The notes below the pieces were generated by a model. The model was not told the origin of the DNA and did not search any database. It worked only from the letters and a program-made list of their open reading frames with translations. A stretch of 64,000 nt of DNA from Pochonia chlamydosporia 170 (Eukaryota; Ascomycota; Sordariomycetes; Hypocreales; Clavicipitaceae): NCBI RefSeq assembly GCF_001653235.2, contig NW_019154047.1, positions 372,001 through 436,000 of the forward strand, in the 5' to 3' direction. The position numbers and the translations under genes are program-made. Numbering within the stretch: position 1 is the stretch's first letter; the number at the start of each line of letters is the position of its first letter. Shown here piece after piece: positions 12,073-23,229 of this stretch.

Positions 12073-12327
12073 ACCATGTTTTGCAAGCTCGAGCACGCGT
12101 GGGGAGCCAAAATTCACGGGTAGAGCATCCAAATCAAAAGCGCAGCTCGCATCTAATACATCGCGTCCGCGCTGTTAACTCAGACTACGTCAGAAGACTG
12201 TTCTGTCCATTGATTTTGGCTCCTATTCGTGCAATCTTGAAGTTACTTACCAGTTTCTTCCAGTTGCGAAGAAGGAGGGTGAAACTGTCCCAGTCATGGA
12301 ACTCCAGAGCGCGTTTTCGGCTGTGAC

Positions 12328-12386
12328 GCTTGCAAGTTCTGTTCCGCTTGCAAGTTCTGTTCCGCTTGCAAGTTCTGTTCCGCTTG
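12328..12386. repeat. Three tandem copies of an 18-bp unit
   Basis: The unit CTTGCAAGTTCTGTTCCG is repeated three times without mismatch, with partial flanking copies. On the minus strand it lies in an open frame and would encode the hexapeptide GTELAS in tandem, but that frame (12185-12610) resembles no known protein. I treat it as a simple minisatellite. Confidence 0.75.
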
Positions 12387-12699
12387 CCTTTCTTGTTGAC
12401 TTCAAATTCAGCTGCAGCACAGAATTTCGGGCACTTGCTACAGAAGATTTTATCAATTTCTGCAGCTTGAAAGTCCATTGCTTGAGAATGTAGAAAGCGC
12501 AGCTGGTGTCGGTACGGAGCAACGCGTGAGCAATTGGGAGAATGTATGCGAAATAAACAGAGTTCCAAAAAAGGAAATGTGGACCGATGACTAAGAAAAT
12601 TTTGCATCACATGATCGCCAATTTAGTGAAGTACATTACGCCCCAATGGAATTCCCTATTAGTAACGAGGAGAGTCTATTGTTCAATTATTTCACTGTT

Positions 12700-14345
12700 A
12701 AAGCGAGTCGTACCGTATGCCGGATTCCGCCGTGGTGGAGATCAGGCAGGCGGGGAGGGTGAACCCCGCTGCGCCAAAACGATCCACTCGTTTGGTGAGG
12801 CCGACCGTGAAGGCGATGGAAATAGGTCGACAGGAGAGTCGGTCACCAACGGACGTCGTCAAACGCACGACCAAGCGCGTCAGACGAGCTTCATCTACCG
12901 AGGCGAGCTTGGAACCTGCCGAAAATGTCGGAAGCGACGAAACAGCTCGAAGTCAAGGGGTGGAGGCATTGCTCTTGCAGGTGTTGGAGGAACTGAAGAG
13001 CCAAAATGGCAAACAGGAAGACTTGATCAAGGAACTTCAGACGCAGCTGAGGGAACTAAAGGAACATTTCAACCATGAGACCAAGGAAACGCGAGACGAG
13101 CTCTACCACACCAAGGAAGCGTTGAAGCAAGGTCCGGGAACGGCTGGAGACCATCTTGAAGTGCCCTGTCATGACCTCAACACAATCGAGTCCGCAACTG
13201 TCCTACGCAGACATGGCACGAACGCCACCAACGAGCCAGCCAAGCAATGTACGCACGCTGTCGACAGTGGGCACGGCGCCGTCTACATTCACCGACACGT
13301 TATTCTGCACGATTGACAAGTCCAGAGCAGACGAAAAGGAAAGCCCAAAAGTAACAGCAGGCACAATTCGAAGCGCTTTGCAAAAAGAGATACGCACAAC
13401 GGAGGACAACGCTAGTTGGCGGTGCCGTGCGGTCACGGTGGACCCGAAGAACCCGAATCGTATTAAGATCGCCTGCAGAGACGAATCCGAGCATCAGATG
13501 GTAAAACAGGCTATGGAAACGACGAGACTGGCAGCTGGGGTTCGGGTGTTGCGTGACGAACTCTACCCGATCAAGGTCGACAATGTAAGGCGCACCGCGG
13601 TCTTGGACGATGGTGGAGAGGTCCTGGCGGGTGCAGCAGAAACCTTTGGACAAGAGAACGAGGCCAAGGTTGCCAAGATAGCCTGGTTGAGCAGGAGGGA
13701 CGTGCCGAAAGCGTATGGATCGATGGTGGTGTATCTGAGCAAAGGAGCCGATGCAAGAAGGCTGTTGGCGGAGGGATTCTTCCACGCTGGCGGCGAGTCA
13801 GGTTACACAGGGGTATTCGAGCGACGACCGCGACCAGAGCAGTGCTACAACTGTCAGGAAATAGGGCACAAGGCGTTCCAATGCAAGGGAAAGCAACGGT
13901 GTGCCAGATGCGCCAAAGAAGGACATCGACACGAGAACTGTCATGAGGAGATAATGAAATGTGTGCCGTGCGGTGGCCCACACGAATCGTTCAGCAGACA
14001 CTGTCCGAAGCCTTATCCTACGCAGAAGGAGTAGGAACATGGATGCCGTAGTAGTCATTCCCCAATACTAACACCCGACTAACCCCAACGCACACTCGTG
14101 CCACGACAGCAGGTCTCGCTTCAGCGGCCGAAGATAGGAAACTGAACACTTGGAGAATTGCCTTCAAGCGTACTTGCTACTAACCCCCACGAGACCCGCC
14201 AGCAAGAAGACTAATTGTGTGGAGAGATCTGAAAGAGATTTACGCAAGGGCTTTGGGTTTTACGAGGAAGCATGAGAAGAGAGTATGTAGCAAGTAGTAA
14301 GGCCCTCTGGGGAAATCCCTCCGGGCGTGAATACATTACATTACA
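12700..14345 (+). mobile_element. LINE-2: ORF1-only (gag-only) derivative of the LINE-1 family
   Basis: The element contains ORF1 followed directly by the family's 3' UTR. Just after the ORF1 stop (14032-14034) the sequence matches the LINE-1 region downstream of the ORF2 stop: AATACTAACA, CTGAACACTT, CCTTCAAGC and CCCTCCGGGCG occur in the same order. All of ORF2 (about 4 kb) is missing. The tail is TACAT/ACATTAC repeats at about 14330-14345. The 5' boundary is not defined. Confidence 0.8.
12717..14034 (+). pseudogene. LINE-2 ORF1 (gag-like) with a +1 frameshift
   Basis: This is homologous along its length to the LINE-1 ORF1: basic N-terminus, coiled coil (LLLQVLEELKSQNGKQEDLI), conserved core (YPIKVDN, WLSRRDVPKAYGSMVVY) and three C-terminal zinc knuckles (CYNCQEIGHKAFQC, CARCAKEGHRHENC, CVPCGGPHESFSRHC). 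One extra G near 13132 (AAGCAAGGTCCGG, where LINE-1 encodes QVRE) moves the frame from the 12717 start into the frame that runs to 14034. The remainder is open. It is the only protein the element could encode. Confidence 0.85.
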
Positions 14346-15385
14346 GGCCATGCTGCGGCGCGTCGGGTCACGTGATCTTACTGTGTAGGCGCCGAAGCAG
14401 ATCACAAATGTCTGAACCATCAAACCTCTCAACAGAGATCGATGTATTCTTTGGTCCTGTGTGCATAAATGGGTTGGCACTCGTTCGAGCATTCCGCTCA
14501 ATCTCAGACCTATTATCTTGTAAAAAGGGTGATTCCGTTTAACTACTGTACACTTATACCATCTGTGATGCAATCTGGGGGACAGCTCCATCTCTACAAA
14601 CCGAGAGCACCAATCAGATACGCCAGATTCGGGCGTGGGCTCAATACCATAACCACAGTCATTAGTGAGTAGTCCAGACCTAACCAGTTAAGGTCTTGCC
14701 ATCGGCTTACCATCCTTGGTGAAATCTACTGCACCTGAACGGCGCAAATATGAAAAAGAGAAGACCAGGCACAACGTGCTTTTATGGCCATTACCTTTGC
14801 CGACTATGAACCGGTTGTAAATATATTCAATAGACTAAGCTGAGCAAAACTTTCAATCAGTGTGCAGTACAGTGGTTATGAGTTTGCTGTCCAGTTCGGC
14901 CGCGCCACTGTGTACCCAGGAAACAGCGATCACCCCGGTGTTTCACAAGGTTGCTTAAGCATCGATAGTCGCATCGCTGGCCGTTGTTTTAAATGGCACA
15001 GACACATCATTAGTGAGGATCGAGTCGAGTCATAACTATATTATAGACATTATACAAGGAGTGGCATACCAATGGATAATTCAGAACCGGCAGCCCATCC
15101 GCTTGGCAATTTCTTTCCCCTACAGTCATTCTCTAACTGCGACAACAGCGTCTCTCGTTCATCGGGGCGATGGGTAGCTACAGGAAATACAGAGTCCTCT
15201 GTGGACACCCTTCCGGGCGAAGCAAAACCCGTGTCCGTGGTCCACTTGGTCAACTACGCGAAGCCACAAATAAGTGAGGCGCAGGCAGGTCTTGGAGGTT
15301 TGCTCCCCTTTTCCCCAGGTTCCAAATCAGCGAACCATTTTCATCGCAGCGAGTTGAACCCTTCGAGCAGTGTGCCACAGTGATC
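14346..15385. other. Intergenic; no gene recognised
   Basis: I see no recognisable domain or repeat. A 103-codon frame at 15072-15383 ends two bases before the ATG of the next gene and probably represents its 5' leader rather than a protein. Confidence 0.5.
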
Positions 15386-16525
15386 ATGGCGCTCAAGAAG
15401 AAGACGAAAGGCAAATCGAGGAACAATCCTAGTGGCCACTCTACCTTATGTGCAGCAAATGACCAGGAATCGAGCTGGCTCTTCCAACTGCCGCCAGAGC
15501 TCCGAATTTCGATATACGGCTACCTTTTCCTGAGCACCAGAGTCTCGCATGGCAGAAGATCAGTGGGAAAAATTGCGGAGATAAGAATTACTCCTGCTCC
15601 TCATTCCCTCGCATTGCTGAGAACTTGCCGTCGCGTGAGAACTGAAATTGGACACGGCTGGCTTGGCCAGGTCCTGTTCAGCTTCGAAGACACCGCAACT
15701 ATGATGGTAAAATTGGCGGCGCTTTCTATGGCGACTCTATCAAAGATCCGCCATTTGCGAATCCGAGGGGAGACTTTGATGCTTTCTTTTAGCGACGAGG
15801 ATGTCTATTACCGCCTGGTCCACATTCTGAAGCTTCTGCCTGGCTTGCAACTCGACACCTTTACCGTTCTCACTATGTACGGCGAATCCGTCAGCTACGA
15901 TGTCCTGAATACTCTCATAAAGTATGGAGAGGGGTGGAAGGAGCTGCGATTTATCTCCCACGGTTCATCACTACTCGGATACGCGCAGCCGCCTGACATT
16001 TTCAACGACAATCACTACAATGAGCGGTATCAGCGCAAGCCACAGCCAGCTCACTGGGTCAATGTCATGAACAGCCGCGATGGTATCGAAAATCAACCGT
16101 CGGTTGCTATTTATCGATCTACGCTAGCTGGTGTGGCCTGCTCCGTGATTAACGAAGCAACGCGTGTGCTTTTCGAGCAGACGCCACCGGGAAGAGGTAA
16201 AGCAGCAGCCTTTGCAACACAAGAATATGCCCCAATCATGTCCCCGGGAGAGAAGGCGAAGGAGCTTATGGTCGTTGTGAAGCGCGGGAAAGGTGTTGAC
16301 TATCAGGAAAGGAAGCAGTCGCCTTATCTACCCGTAATTGGCGACATCCGCAAGGATTGTCCTCGCATGACGTGGGCAGAAATCAAGAAGAAATACATTG
16401 ACTGGGAGGCTGATGATGGTTTTGTTTTCAGCGACGACGCGGATGATGGTCCCAAGAGCGTGGATATATACGAACATGTGGACGAATACGAATGGACGCC
16501 GCTGAATTTTGATGCTAATGCATAA
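15386..16525 (+). CDS. Fungal F-box-like / 2EXR-type protein of unknown function
   Basis: This is an uninterrupted frame of 379 aa. Near residue 35 it carries FQLPPELRISIYGYLF, and about 40 residues later LALLRTCRRVRTEIG. This pair is typical of a large family of Pezizomycotina proteins with an F-box-like N-terminal helix bundle. Those proteins are often annotated only as hypothetical, and some may recruit SCF ubiquitin ligases. The N-terminus is lysine-rich (MALKKKTKGKSR) and the C-terminus is acidic (FVFSDDADDGPK). I chose the ATG at 15386, in a good context (ATCATGG); the frame is open slightly upstream but has no other ATG. I cannot name its partner or substrate. A truncated LINE relic follows within 100 bp. 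Confidence 0.75.
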   Translation: MALKKKTKGKSRNNPSGHSTLCAANDQESSWLFQLPPELRISIYGYLFLSTRVSHGRRSVGKIAEIRITPAPHSLALLRTCRRVRTEIGHGWLGQVLFSFEDTATMMVKLAALSMATLSKIRHLRIRGETLMLSFSDEDVYYRLVHILKLLPGLQLDTFTVLTMYGESVSYDVLNTLIKYGEGWKELRFISHGSSLLGYAQPPDIFNDNHYNERYQRKPQPAHWVNVMNSRDGIENQPSVAIYRSTLAGVACSVINEATRVLFEQTPPGRGKAAAFATQEYAPIMSPGEKAKELMVVVKRGKGVDYQERKQSPYLPVIGDIRKDCPRMTWAEIKKKYIDWEADDGFVFSDDADDGPKSVDIYEHVDEYEWTPLNFDANA

Positions 16526-16609
16526 GAGGTGACTGCGGCGACGGACCGATGTCTGGCTGCTAGGTCGGCGGATTTATCAACCCGGCTGTCATCGGAATCA
16601 TCATCAGTC

Positions 16610-16815
16610 ACGAATTCTATACTGAACCAATTTACTGGTTGGGGAACCCCGACGGCCGGTTTGGTTATGCGGATGACACCGCCATTCACAGGATCATCAG
16701 TGGAAGAAACATCGCGTAAAGCGACGAAATGCATCCAGGAGCTCGTCGTCTGGGGCTCTGCCAACGGGTTTCGTTTGACCCAGAGAAGACAGAGGTCATG
16801 CACTTCTCGCTGAGG
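16610..16815 (+). pseudogene. Relic of a LINE reverse transcriptase
   Basis: A short fragment reads PIYWLGNPDGRFGYADDTAI, including the YADD box at about 16664-16675. After a stop it continues in another frame with FDPEKTEVMHFS. The same two blocks, in the same order, occur in the LINE-3 reverse transcriptase at 49-51 kb (YGYADDTAM and FDPDKTEVMHFSRK). Only about 200 bp survives, with at least one stop and one frame change. Confidence 0.7.
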
Positions 16816-16966
16816 ATGCGGGAAATCATGCTGCTGATTCGCCGCGTTGATGTCGGCACCGCTATTAACCAGTACCACGCCTTGGGGCCCTCTGTCGGCG
16901 CAGCCCGAAGCATCACGTAATGAGGGAGCGCCAGGCGTGGCGCAATACGCTCAATTATATTGGAGC

Positions 16967-17957
16967 TTAGGTACAGAGCAGGTCGTGAACGGATAAGCCT
17001 CGACTTCTTGGAATAACATTAGTGTATTGCCCATGAGTGCTGAACATCAGCAACGCTGCGGCTGCCTCGTAGTCGAGATCCGTCGGCTTGTTCCGGGGCG
17101 GGCTAGTGGACCTTGGTCCTGGCGCACTGCTAGGCGAATACATGCCGTGGGATTGCGGACTGAAAGCTGGCAGAGGTGCTACCGAGCTACTGAGGCGGTG
17201 ATGGTTCTGGTATGTTAATACAGATGAACAAGATAGCTGGTGGTCATCTGTATCCTTAGCTTCCGGAGATGGAGTAGATGGGTGACGGGCGCGGTCGAGC
17301 TGCCCGGCGATAATAGGCGACGCAATATCAGAGTCAAACAGCTCTACACGGCCTCTGGGTTCTGCATGAAAGTCACGGATGAAAGGTAGTGAGACGTGCC
17401 CGGGTTTGTCCCAGCTCTGATGGTCACCCAATCGCCATTTCAGCTTAGCCAGACAATTTTCAAGGTATCGTATATAATCGATGGAGGCCTGCAATAAAAA
17501 TATTAGCCATGGCTCTATTAACCATATGTTGCTGTTACAATAGCGGCAGTGGGCGTGTGCAGGTACAAGTTGCTCGGACCTGGAGGATGGCAAGTTTGTG
17601 GACGTTACCGGTACAGGCGGGAATCATGCTCTCTAGGACAGCAAATGCCTCGTTTGTCTTGTCGCGGCGCCGTCTCTCCACCAGTCTGTGAGCTGTCTTC
17701 TTCGTAGCTCGACTACTGGTAGCACTGGAGCCGCTTTGCGGCCCCTTCTTGCCTTGGCCACCTCTGGCAGCTTCGGAGAATCGAAACAACTTTATGTCTC
17801 CTTGCTCAACAGATTGTTTGCTCGATCTGGCGCCGGCCGGGCGAGCGCATTCTTGCAACTGTGTTTTCATTTGAATAAACATTTTGGGCCTGGTGGAGGG
17901 CGGAGAAAGAGCAAACGAATTATCATCCTGGGCGGCATAGGATCGATAGCGTGACAT
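16967..17957 (-). CDS. bHLH transcription factor
   Basis: Two coding exons (17957-17580, 17488-16967) flank a 91-nt intron that interrupts the second helix, giving 299 aa. The basic helix-loop-helix is TAHRLVERRRRDKTNEAF...MIPAC...HKLAILQ followed by ASIDYIRYLENCLAKLK. The basic region has His, Glu and Arg at the spacing (H-x3-E-x3-R) that contacts CACGTG-type E-boxes, so it is expected to bind DNA as a dimer in the nucleus. The rest is Ser/Pro-rich and probably disordered. Upstream there is a consensus GTAAGT at 18088-18083 and an acceptor ending at 18025, which imply a 64-nt intron in the 5' leader. An in-frame ATG at 18050 lies inside that intron, so I prefer the ATG at 17957 (MSRYRSYAAQ). 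Confidence 0.75.
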
Positions 17958-18024
17958 TACCGTGTCTGGCGTTTGCAATTGAGGAGGGGCAATGAGCGCG
18001 GTAGATAGAAAGGATGGATACGTC

Positions 18025-18088
18025 CTGTGTAAGAGTGATTTACGCTTCATATTATATGTTCGGGCGATATGAGGGAATGTTGACTTAC
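18025..18088 (-). other. Probable intron in the 5' leader of the bHLH gene
   Basis: On the minus strand AG|GTAAGTCA is followed 64 nt later by TCTTACACAG. Joining the flanks does not give an upstream ATG in the bHLH frame, so this is best read as a leader intron. It removes the ATG at 18050 from the mature message. Confidence 0.5.
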
Positions 18089-18666
18089 CTGTGGCTGGAG
18101 CTCAAGGGTTGGTTGCATTGAAGAGCAATGTTGAGGCGGCGGTGCTACGATGACAAGTAGGCGTGAAGGAATTCCCTGCGAGTTCTCCATATGGCGGAGT
18201 AAAACCAACAGGAAGGGCCAGGCAGAGCGGGGCCGGTATGAAAGCGGACGATCCTGGCTGGCTGTACGCAGCCCCAGTGTCTCGGGGGTCTGTTATGGGA
18301 GAATGGTTTGCGACTCCCAGTTAACCGAGTCGTATTGTGCAGTGACATGCTGCGCTACTTGATAAACAGCTTTCTTTCGACCGGGCCTCATAAAGTTTTG
18401 GCTTAATGTTCGGGAACGATTTGCATTCATTTATATTTCACTGCCAGCTTCGTGCCACGAAGTCATATAGTTCAAGCTGGCGTATTGATGGCTCGTCAAC
18501 CATTTCCCCACCTGTCTGTTGCAGGTTTCCTTGAAAGGGCATCGATGTCACTGTGGCACGTGGTGGTTACCAATCTACGCACTAGCTTGGTGGGTGCTAT
18601 CGGCTGCATTTACCCCGTGGGGGCCGCATCTGCACACCTGCACTATGACGACCGGCTGTCAGGGCG

Positions 18667-19164
18667 TACGGTGGGATATTAGTACTCCAACTGCAAGAGG
18701 GCCAAAACACAACAGCCGCCCAAACACCGATCACAACACTTGACCGCTGTAGCGCCGCTACACCGCCAAATAAAGACTTTACTGCTGACAAAGGTAGTCC
18801 ACAGAGGCGGGTTATATTTGCGCACTATTTTTCTGACGATAAAAATGCCTATTGCGGTTGCGGCACGCGAAAAACCCAATCGCACCAGTTGACCGGGGTC
18901 GCGAGGCTGTACTGTAAGGCTAAAGATGCAGCCCCACGCGGAGGAAAAGGGGGCTCTGTGGCATCCCTTCAATTGCAAGCTATGCTGCAATATTGATGCT
19001 GCTAGAAGCTCTATAGCATCTATTAATAATGTATAATACTATTAGATTATTTAGAGCGCTTCTTTTCTGATATAACATGTCTTTATTTACACGATGTACG
19101 CATTGTGCGTATGTACCACTGTGTTTTGGCCCTCTTGCAGTTGCAGTACTAATATCCCACCGTA
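18667..19164. mobile_element. MITE with 45-bp terminal inverted repeats
   Basis: The segment is about 498 bp. Its left end (TACGGTGGGATATTAG...) and right end are inverted copies over 45 bp with a single mismatch (C/G). The outermost bases are TA on each side, as for Tc1/mariner-type elements. However, the hexamer AGGGCG also stands as a direct repeat just outside both ends (18661-18666 and 19165-19170). The interior has no transposase frame. It is non-autonomous; the superfamily is unresolved. Confidence 0.8.
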
Positions 19165-19612
19165 AGGGCGGGGTAATTGGTCGAAGACACTGGCGGTTGT
19201 CACTGACTGGTTGATGTGCACAGCTCAACGGCGTCTCTCCGTAACATCATCGCCAATGCATCAAGTTGCTCTTACAGGAAGAACAGCCTTAGGTGAGGTC
19301 TGGCCATCAGGGAAACAGGTATGGTCCCATACGACGACGATTTCGAGGTACTACGTCTACACCTAACCAGCCCGTGGACCGAGCTTGAACCGAAATGAGA
19401 CCGAAGGGTTTTCACTGAATTGGCGCTGCTGACCTACAAAGGCCCATTTAAAATGGCCGCTTTTGAGCAACCACTGCCGGATGATATCCGAAGTTGGTCA
19501 TGCTATTCCACTTGCCAAAGACGTAACAATCATCCAATCTAAATCCAGACTAGCTCGAATGTTTATTATCAATTCTGCACAACAGGATTGGTTCGTATAT
19601 GATACTTAGGGG

Positions 19613-20195
19613 TAGTGATGTTGTACTTTTCGTACAACACTGTTGTACGTACGTACGTACAAGAAGAAAAAGTACGTACGCGTACTGCGTACGTACGATA
19701 TTCCAAATAGGGGAATTTGTGGGTCACATCGTACAAATACGGAGCTGTACAAAAGCTCTGTTGGCTCAACGCACTCCTGATTTTGTACCAATTGAAGGTA
19801 TCGCTAAAAAGATGGCGCCCACCAAAGCTAACCCTAAAAAAGCGCTGGGCGGATCTTGAGGAGAAGGACTGGCTAGAACTCGAAGATTCATATCTCGAGT
19901 TATTTGTGAATGCGCAGGGCAAGAAGGTCTGGATGGACGGCGCGATGGCCTCAACCAATGAGGATTTTGAGTGGGAGGTGTATTACAGTCGACGGGTGAT
20001 ATATTGGGTGTTGACACTGAGGTGGAATCTGAGGTTTGAGGCTCAAAAATGGTGCAAGGGCAGGGCTCACTATTGCCCAAAAAGGAAGGGGAAATTTGTA
20101 TGTATGTACTGTACTGTACAACCCCATTGTACGTACGGTACTAGGGCTAAAATACAGTACTGTACGTACACGTACTGTACAAGGCCACATCACTA
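19613..20195. mobile_element. Non-autonomous hAT element (MITE) with GTAC-rich ends
   Basis: The terminal inverted repeats are TAGTGATGT(T/G)G, flanked by a perfect 8-bp duplication CTTAGGGG (19605-19612 and 20196-20203), so the boundaries are exact (583 bp). Both subterminal zones are packed with GTACGTAC and GTACTGTAC words, which are self-complementary and could bind a transposase. The middle holds a short frame (WLELEDSYLELF) that I do not recognise; it may be captured sequence. Confidence 0.88.
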
Positions 20196-20203
20196 CTTAG
20201 GGG

Positions 20204-23200
20204 AGCATCTTACATCTTTCAATTACGGTGCGCAATTAGGTCAGAACGTCCGATTCTGTCGTCCTTATCTGATCATATCTTGCAGTGTCGATCCGTTTTG
20301 AGCACTTTCTATCTCCTCATCTAACTCTCCCACGTGGCTACCTCGATCATCACCAATAAGAACTTTGTAGGCATGGCTTTGTTTCCGTCACGACCAGCAT
20401 GTACACTCGATGGTGACTCTCTGAGCTGCACTATGCCCAGATTCTGTACCGCAACCCACTTGAGATCGTGCGACGTTTCCGCTAGCCAGATAAGTGGGGG
20501 CATGCCACGGGCAATGGAAAGCCTAACAATGTAGGCCACAAGGGACAGCCCAACGACAATAGTCTTGTCGTCCGTGACCGCCATCGCCAGCTTGGCAAGC
20601 GCACACTGGTTTCCAGTAGTAAGGGGACTTCCCATATGAACATACATCTTCTGCCTGCAAATACCTTTCCCATGCTCATGGCAAAAGCTATCAGGGGCTC
20701 AACCTGGAAAGTGGAGGTGGGTCAAGCACTAGATTCCACAACTTCAGTAGCGATTAGCGTCTGTTCATAGGAGCGGGCTACCCTGATTCAGCAGGGGATC
20801 TGGTGTTTCGTTTACATCAATATTGCCGTTTCTATTTGTCTGGCTCTTTTGATTCCCCTTACTTGGGTTGGTTGGCTTTGTTGGGATCACTTCGAACTTA
20901 TGAATGTTGTGGGCATGCTAAACAACGTTACGAGCGGCGTCGTAACGTTAATTCCCGAAGGAATTGTCGGGCAAATCCACTGAAGCAGCTAGGCCTCAGT
21001 GGACGCGCACCTCTCTAGAGCACCTTGGGCTACTCTAAATCGAAAGACCTGGTGGGAATGTTCGCGGAAGAACTTGGAACCCAGGCATATCTATGAGCGA
21101 AGGCCAGGATGGCCTAGCTTGAGTAAAACCCTACCGTGGAGGTCACGGTAGGCATCGCTATGTTGGATAGTTGGGGAAGGCAGAGGCTGCCGGGAACCGC
21201 TATACTGACAACTTATGGCCGAGGCCAGCAGGGCCACGGAATCTACACTGAAGTTGGATGTTAGAAGGGAGTTGCCAGCACCACCACTTCGGTTATCATT
21301 AAGGAAAGCATAGCCGGAAAAAGCAAATATGAGGGGTAAAAGGCTCGGACGAAAGGAAGTTACTGAGTATTAAAAGTCTGGAGGAATAGGCAATCCGAAG
21401 GCGAGGACACACACATACAGAAATTGAACGGACTGTTTTTTGGCGCATGACTGAAGCTTGTAGACAGCGAATTGCCCAACAGGAATGCCTATGGCTGCAA
21501 AGGATGACTTCAAGCGTCGCACAGTCTTGCTGCTATATATTTAAGAGCGCCGTAGAGAACTCTGGCTATGATACATTGGGCGATCCGAAACCAGACGAGC
21601 TACTTATTAGGCGCGTGGGTTATTTATTCCGCATGTTGAGACGATCAGTCTTGGCTTCTGGCCGTGTGTGTCGTTCCCCGTGCACCGCCACATAGATCGC
21701 CGGTTGCCGCACTGTTTCCTTGGAAAACTTTCGCCATCTTGAAGGGGGTGACCATTGAAAGGGTCGTTTGAAGGAGATGGACAACACATGTTCAGGGACA
21801 GACTTATTCAATAGTAAAGATTGTCCAGTGGCGGCATAAGTTGCCATCGTGTCCTAATTTATTCAGGGTATCGCCTGGAGCGGTCACTGGGAGGGGCGGA
21901 TTGTGGAATTCCTTCAGCTCCGTCGCTTTTGGCGCTATCGTTTTGTTAGGCTCCACTCTGCTTGAGCCGAAACTTGACATGTGGAGGTCTGGCGTAGGAG
22001 GCTGAAATCGTATGCAGTTTAAGGTTGCGGCTTTCAAGTACATCCCACATTGGAAAAACGGAAACCCCCTCATCAAAGTTCTGAGTCCTGGGCAGGAAGG
22101 GGTGATTGACGACAGGGATGGCGGCCGCCACAGGAGCAAGGTTTGGCCTCCAAGCATTGGTACCACTATGTACGATTGATTCAGGTGGATTCAGGTGGAT
22201 TTAGGTGGGAACTGCAGGGATGCATCGCTTAAACAGATCTGTGTGAGCCTGGTGAACAGCCTTAGCCAATTTCCAAGAGGCCCTTTCTGCACCAAGGCGA
22301 CCCGCAGCTGTGCCATAGTTTCAGGTCTTCACACTCACTATTTTCACTATTAGGAGCTCTGATATAGAAATAGGGAAACAGGGATATATATGTGGTATTG
22401 GCCCAAGTGTACGTTGTAAATGATGGTTAGTGTGAGAGGCTGGACCGCTGTTTGTTCAACATAAGGTTGCCGTACAATTGTCTATCTAAAGCTAAGGAAG
22501 AAAAGGAGAAAGAAAGCTCGAGGCAAGCCTCGAGCTTGCGACCATATGGCTGCTGCGTGGCAGCTTAGGCGAAATGAAGTAATTTACACAGGAGTCGGAC
22601 ATGTCTGGCACCGAAGCTCCGGGCCCGGCAGAGCCGGGTCCACAGCATCGGGCGTAGCCCGTGACAGTTAGGATGGGTAAACTGCGTATCTACTTTACCC
22701 CTATGACAGAAGCCTCACAATTTTCAGGTAGTCAACAACTGTAGCTATAGCCTGGTAAAGGACTCCACCCCGAAACCCACTATATTTTGCCCCGCAGTAA
22801 GTCATCAAGCGATTTTCTGCCAACCCCAACTTTTCCCCACTCCCGGCCGCCACAGGTACTCGGCGATACAAAAGTGACATCCATCCCTGAATTGTGTGGT
22901 GTGAAGTCGGTTTGGTGAACCGAGAAGACAGCCAGCCATACTTCGAATTTATCCGACGGTCATTTGGCACTGAGCTCGTGCACCTGAAAAGCACTATGTG
23001 GGTCTGAGACAAGCCAGAAAAAGCTACGCTCGCCTTGGAAGGTTCAGAGACGACAACTTTTGAATCCGTCTACGGAAAGAAATGGAAACCGATTGCATAA
23101 AGGCTTGTGTGGCGCCAGTGCAGGGCTTCCAACCTCATACTCATTGGCCTGGGCAACGGTTTATTGTGAATGGCTTCCCTGTTGGCAATATTGTACTCAG

Positions 23201-23229
23201 TCCTCAAATGGATTGAGTCCGAGCATAAA
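20204..23229. other. About 3 kb without a recognisable gene
   Basis: Short frames occur on both strands but none shows a domain. There is a small triple repeat (GGATTCAGGT-like) at about 22170-22210. Small hairpins (for example CTACCGTGGAGGTCACGGTAG near 21130) and the hairpin cluster at 22514-22665 suggest decayed transposons. Confidence 0.5.
22514..22665. repeat. Cluster of four short perfect hairpins
   Basis: In order: AAGCTCGAGGC-AA-GCCTCGAGCTT, GCTGC-N6-GCAGC, a CCCGGC/GCCGGG stem, and CGGGC-GTA-GCCCG. The first has the same layout (11-nt arms, 2-nt centre) as the palindrome inside the copia LTR at 48986-49009. This may therefore be an LTR remnant, but I could not find its ends. Confidence 0.6.

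Noticed and set aside
12185..12610. 141-codon minus-strand frame with GTELAS repeats as a gene
   Set aside because: The repeat is an 18-bp DNA minisatellite and the flanks match no family.
18025..18050. ATG at 18050 as the bHLH start
   Set aside because: It lies within a consensus GTAAGT...ACAG leader intron; the ATG at 17957 is preferred.
20321..20647. 108-codon minus-strand hydrophobic frame as a membrane protein
   Set aside because: No start context, no family match and no neighbouring exons.
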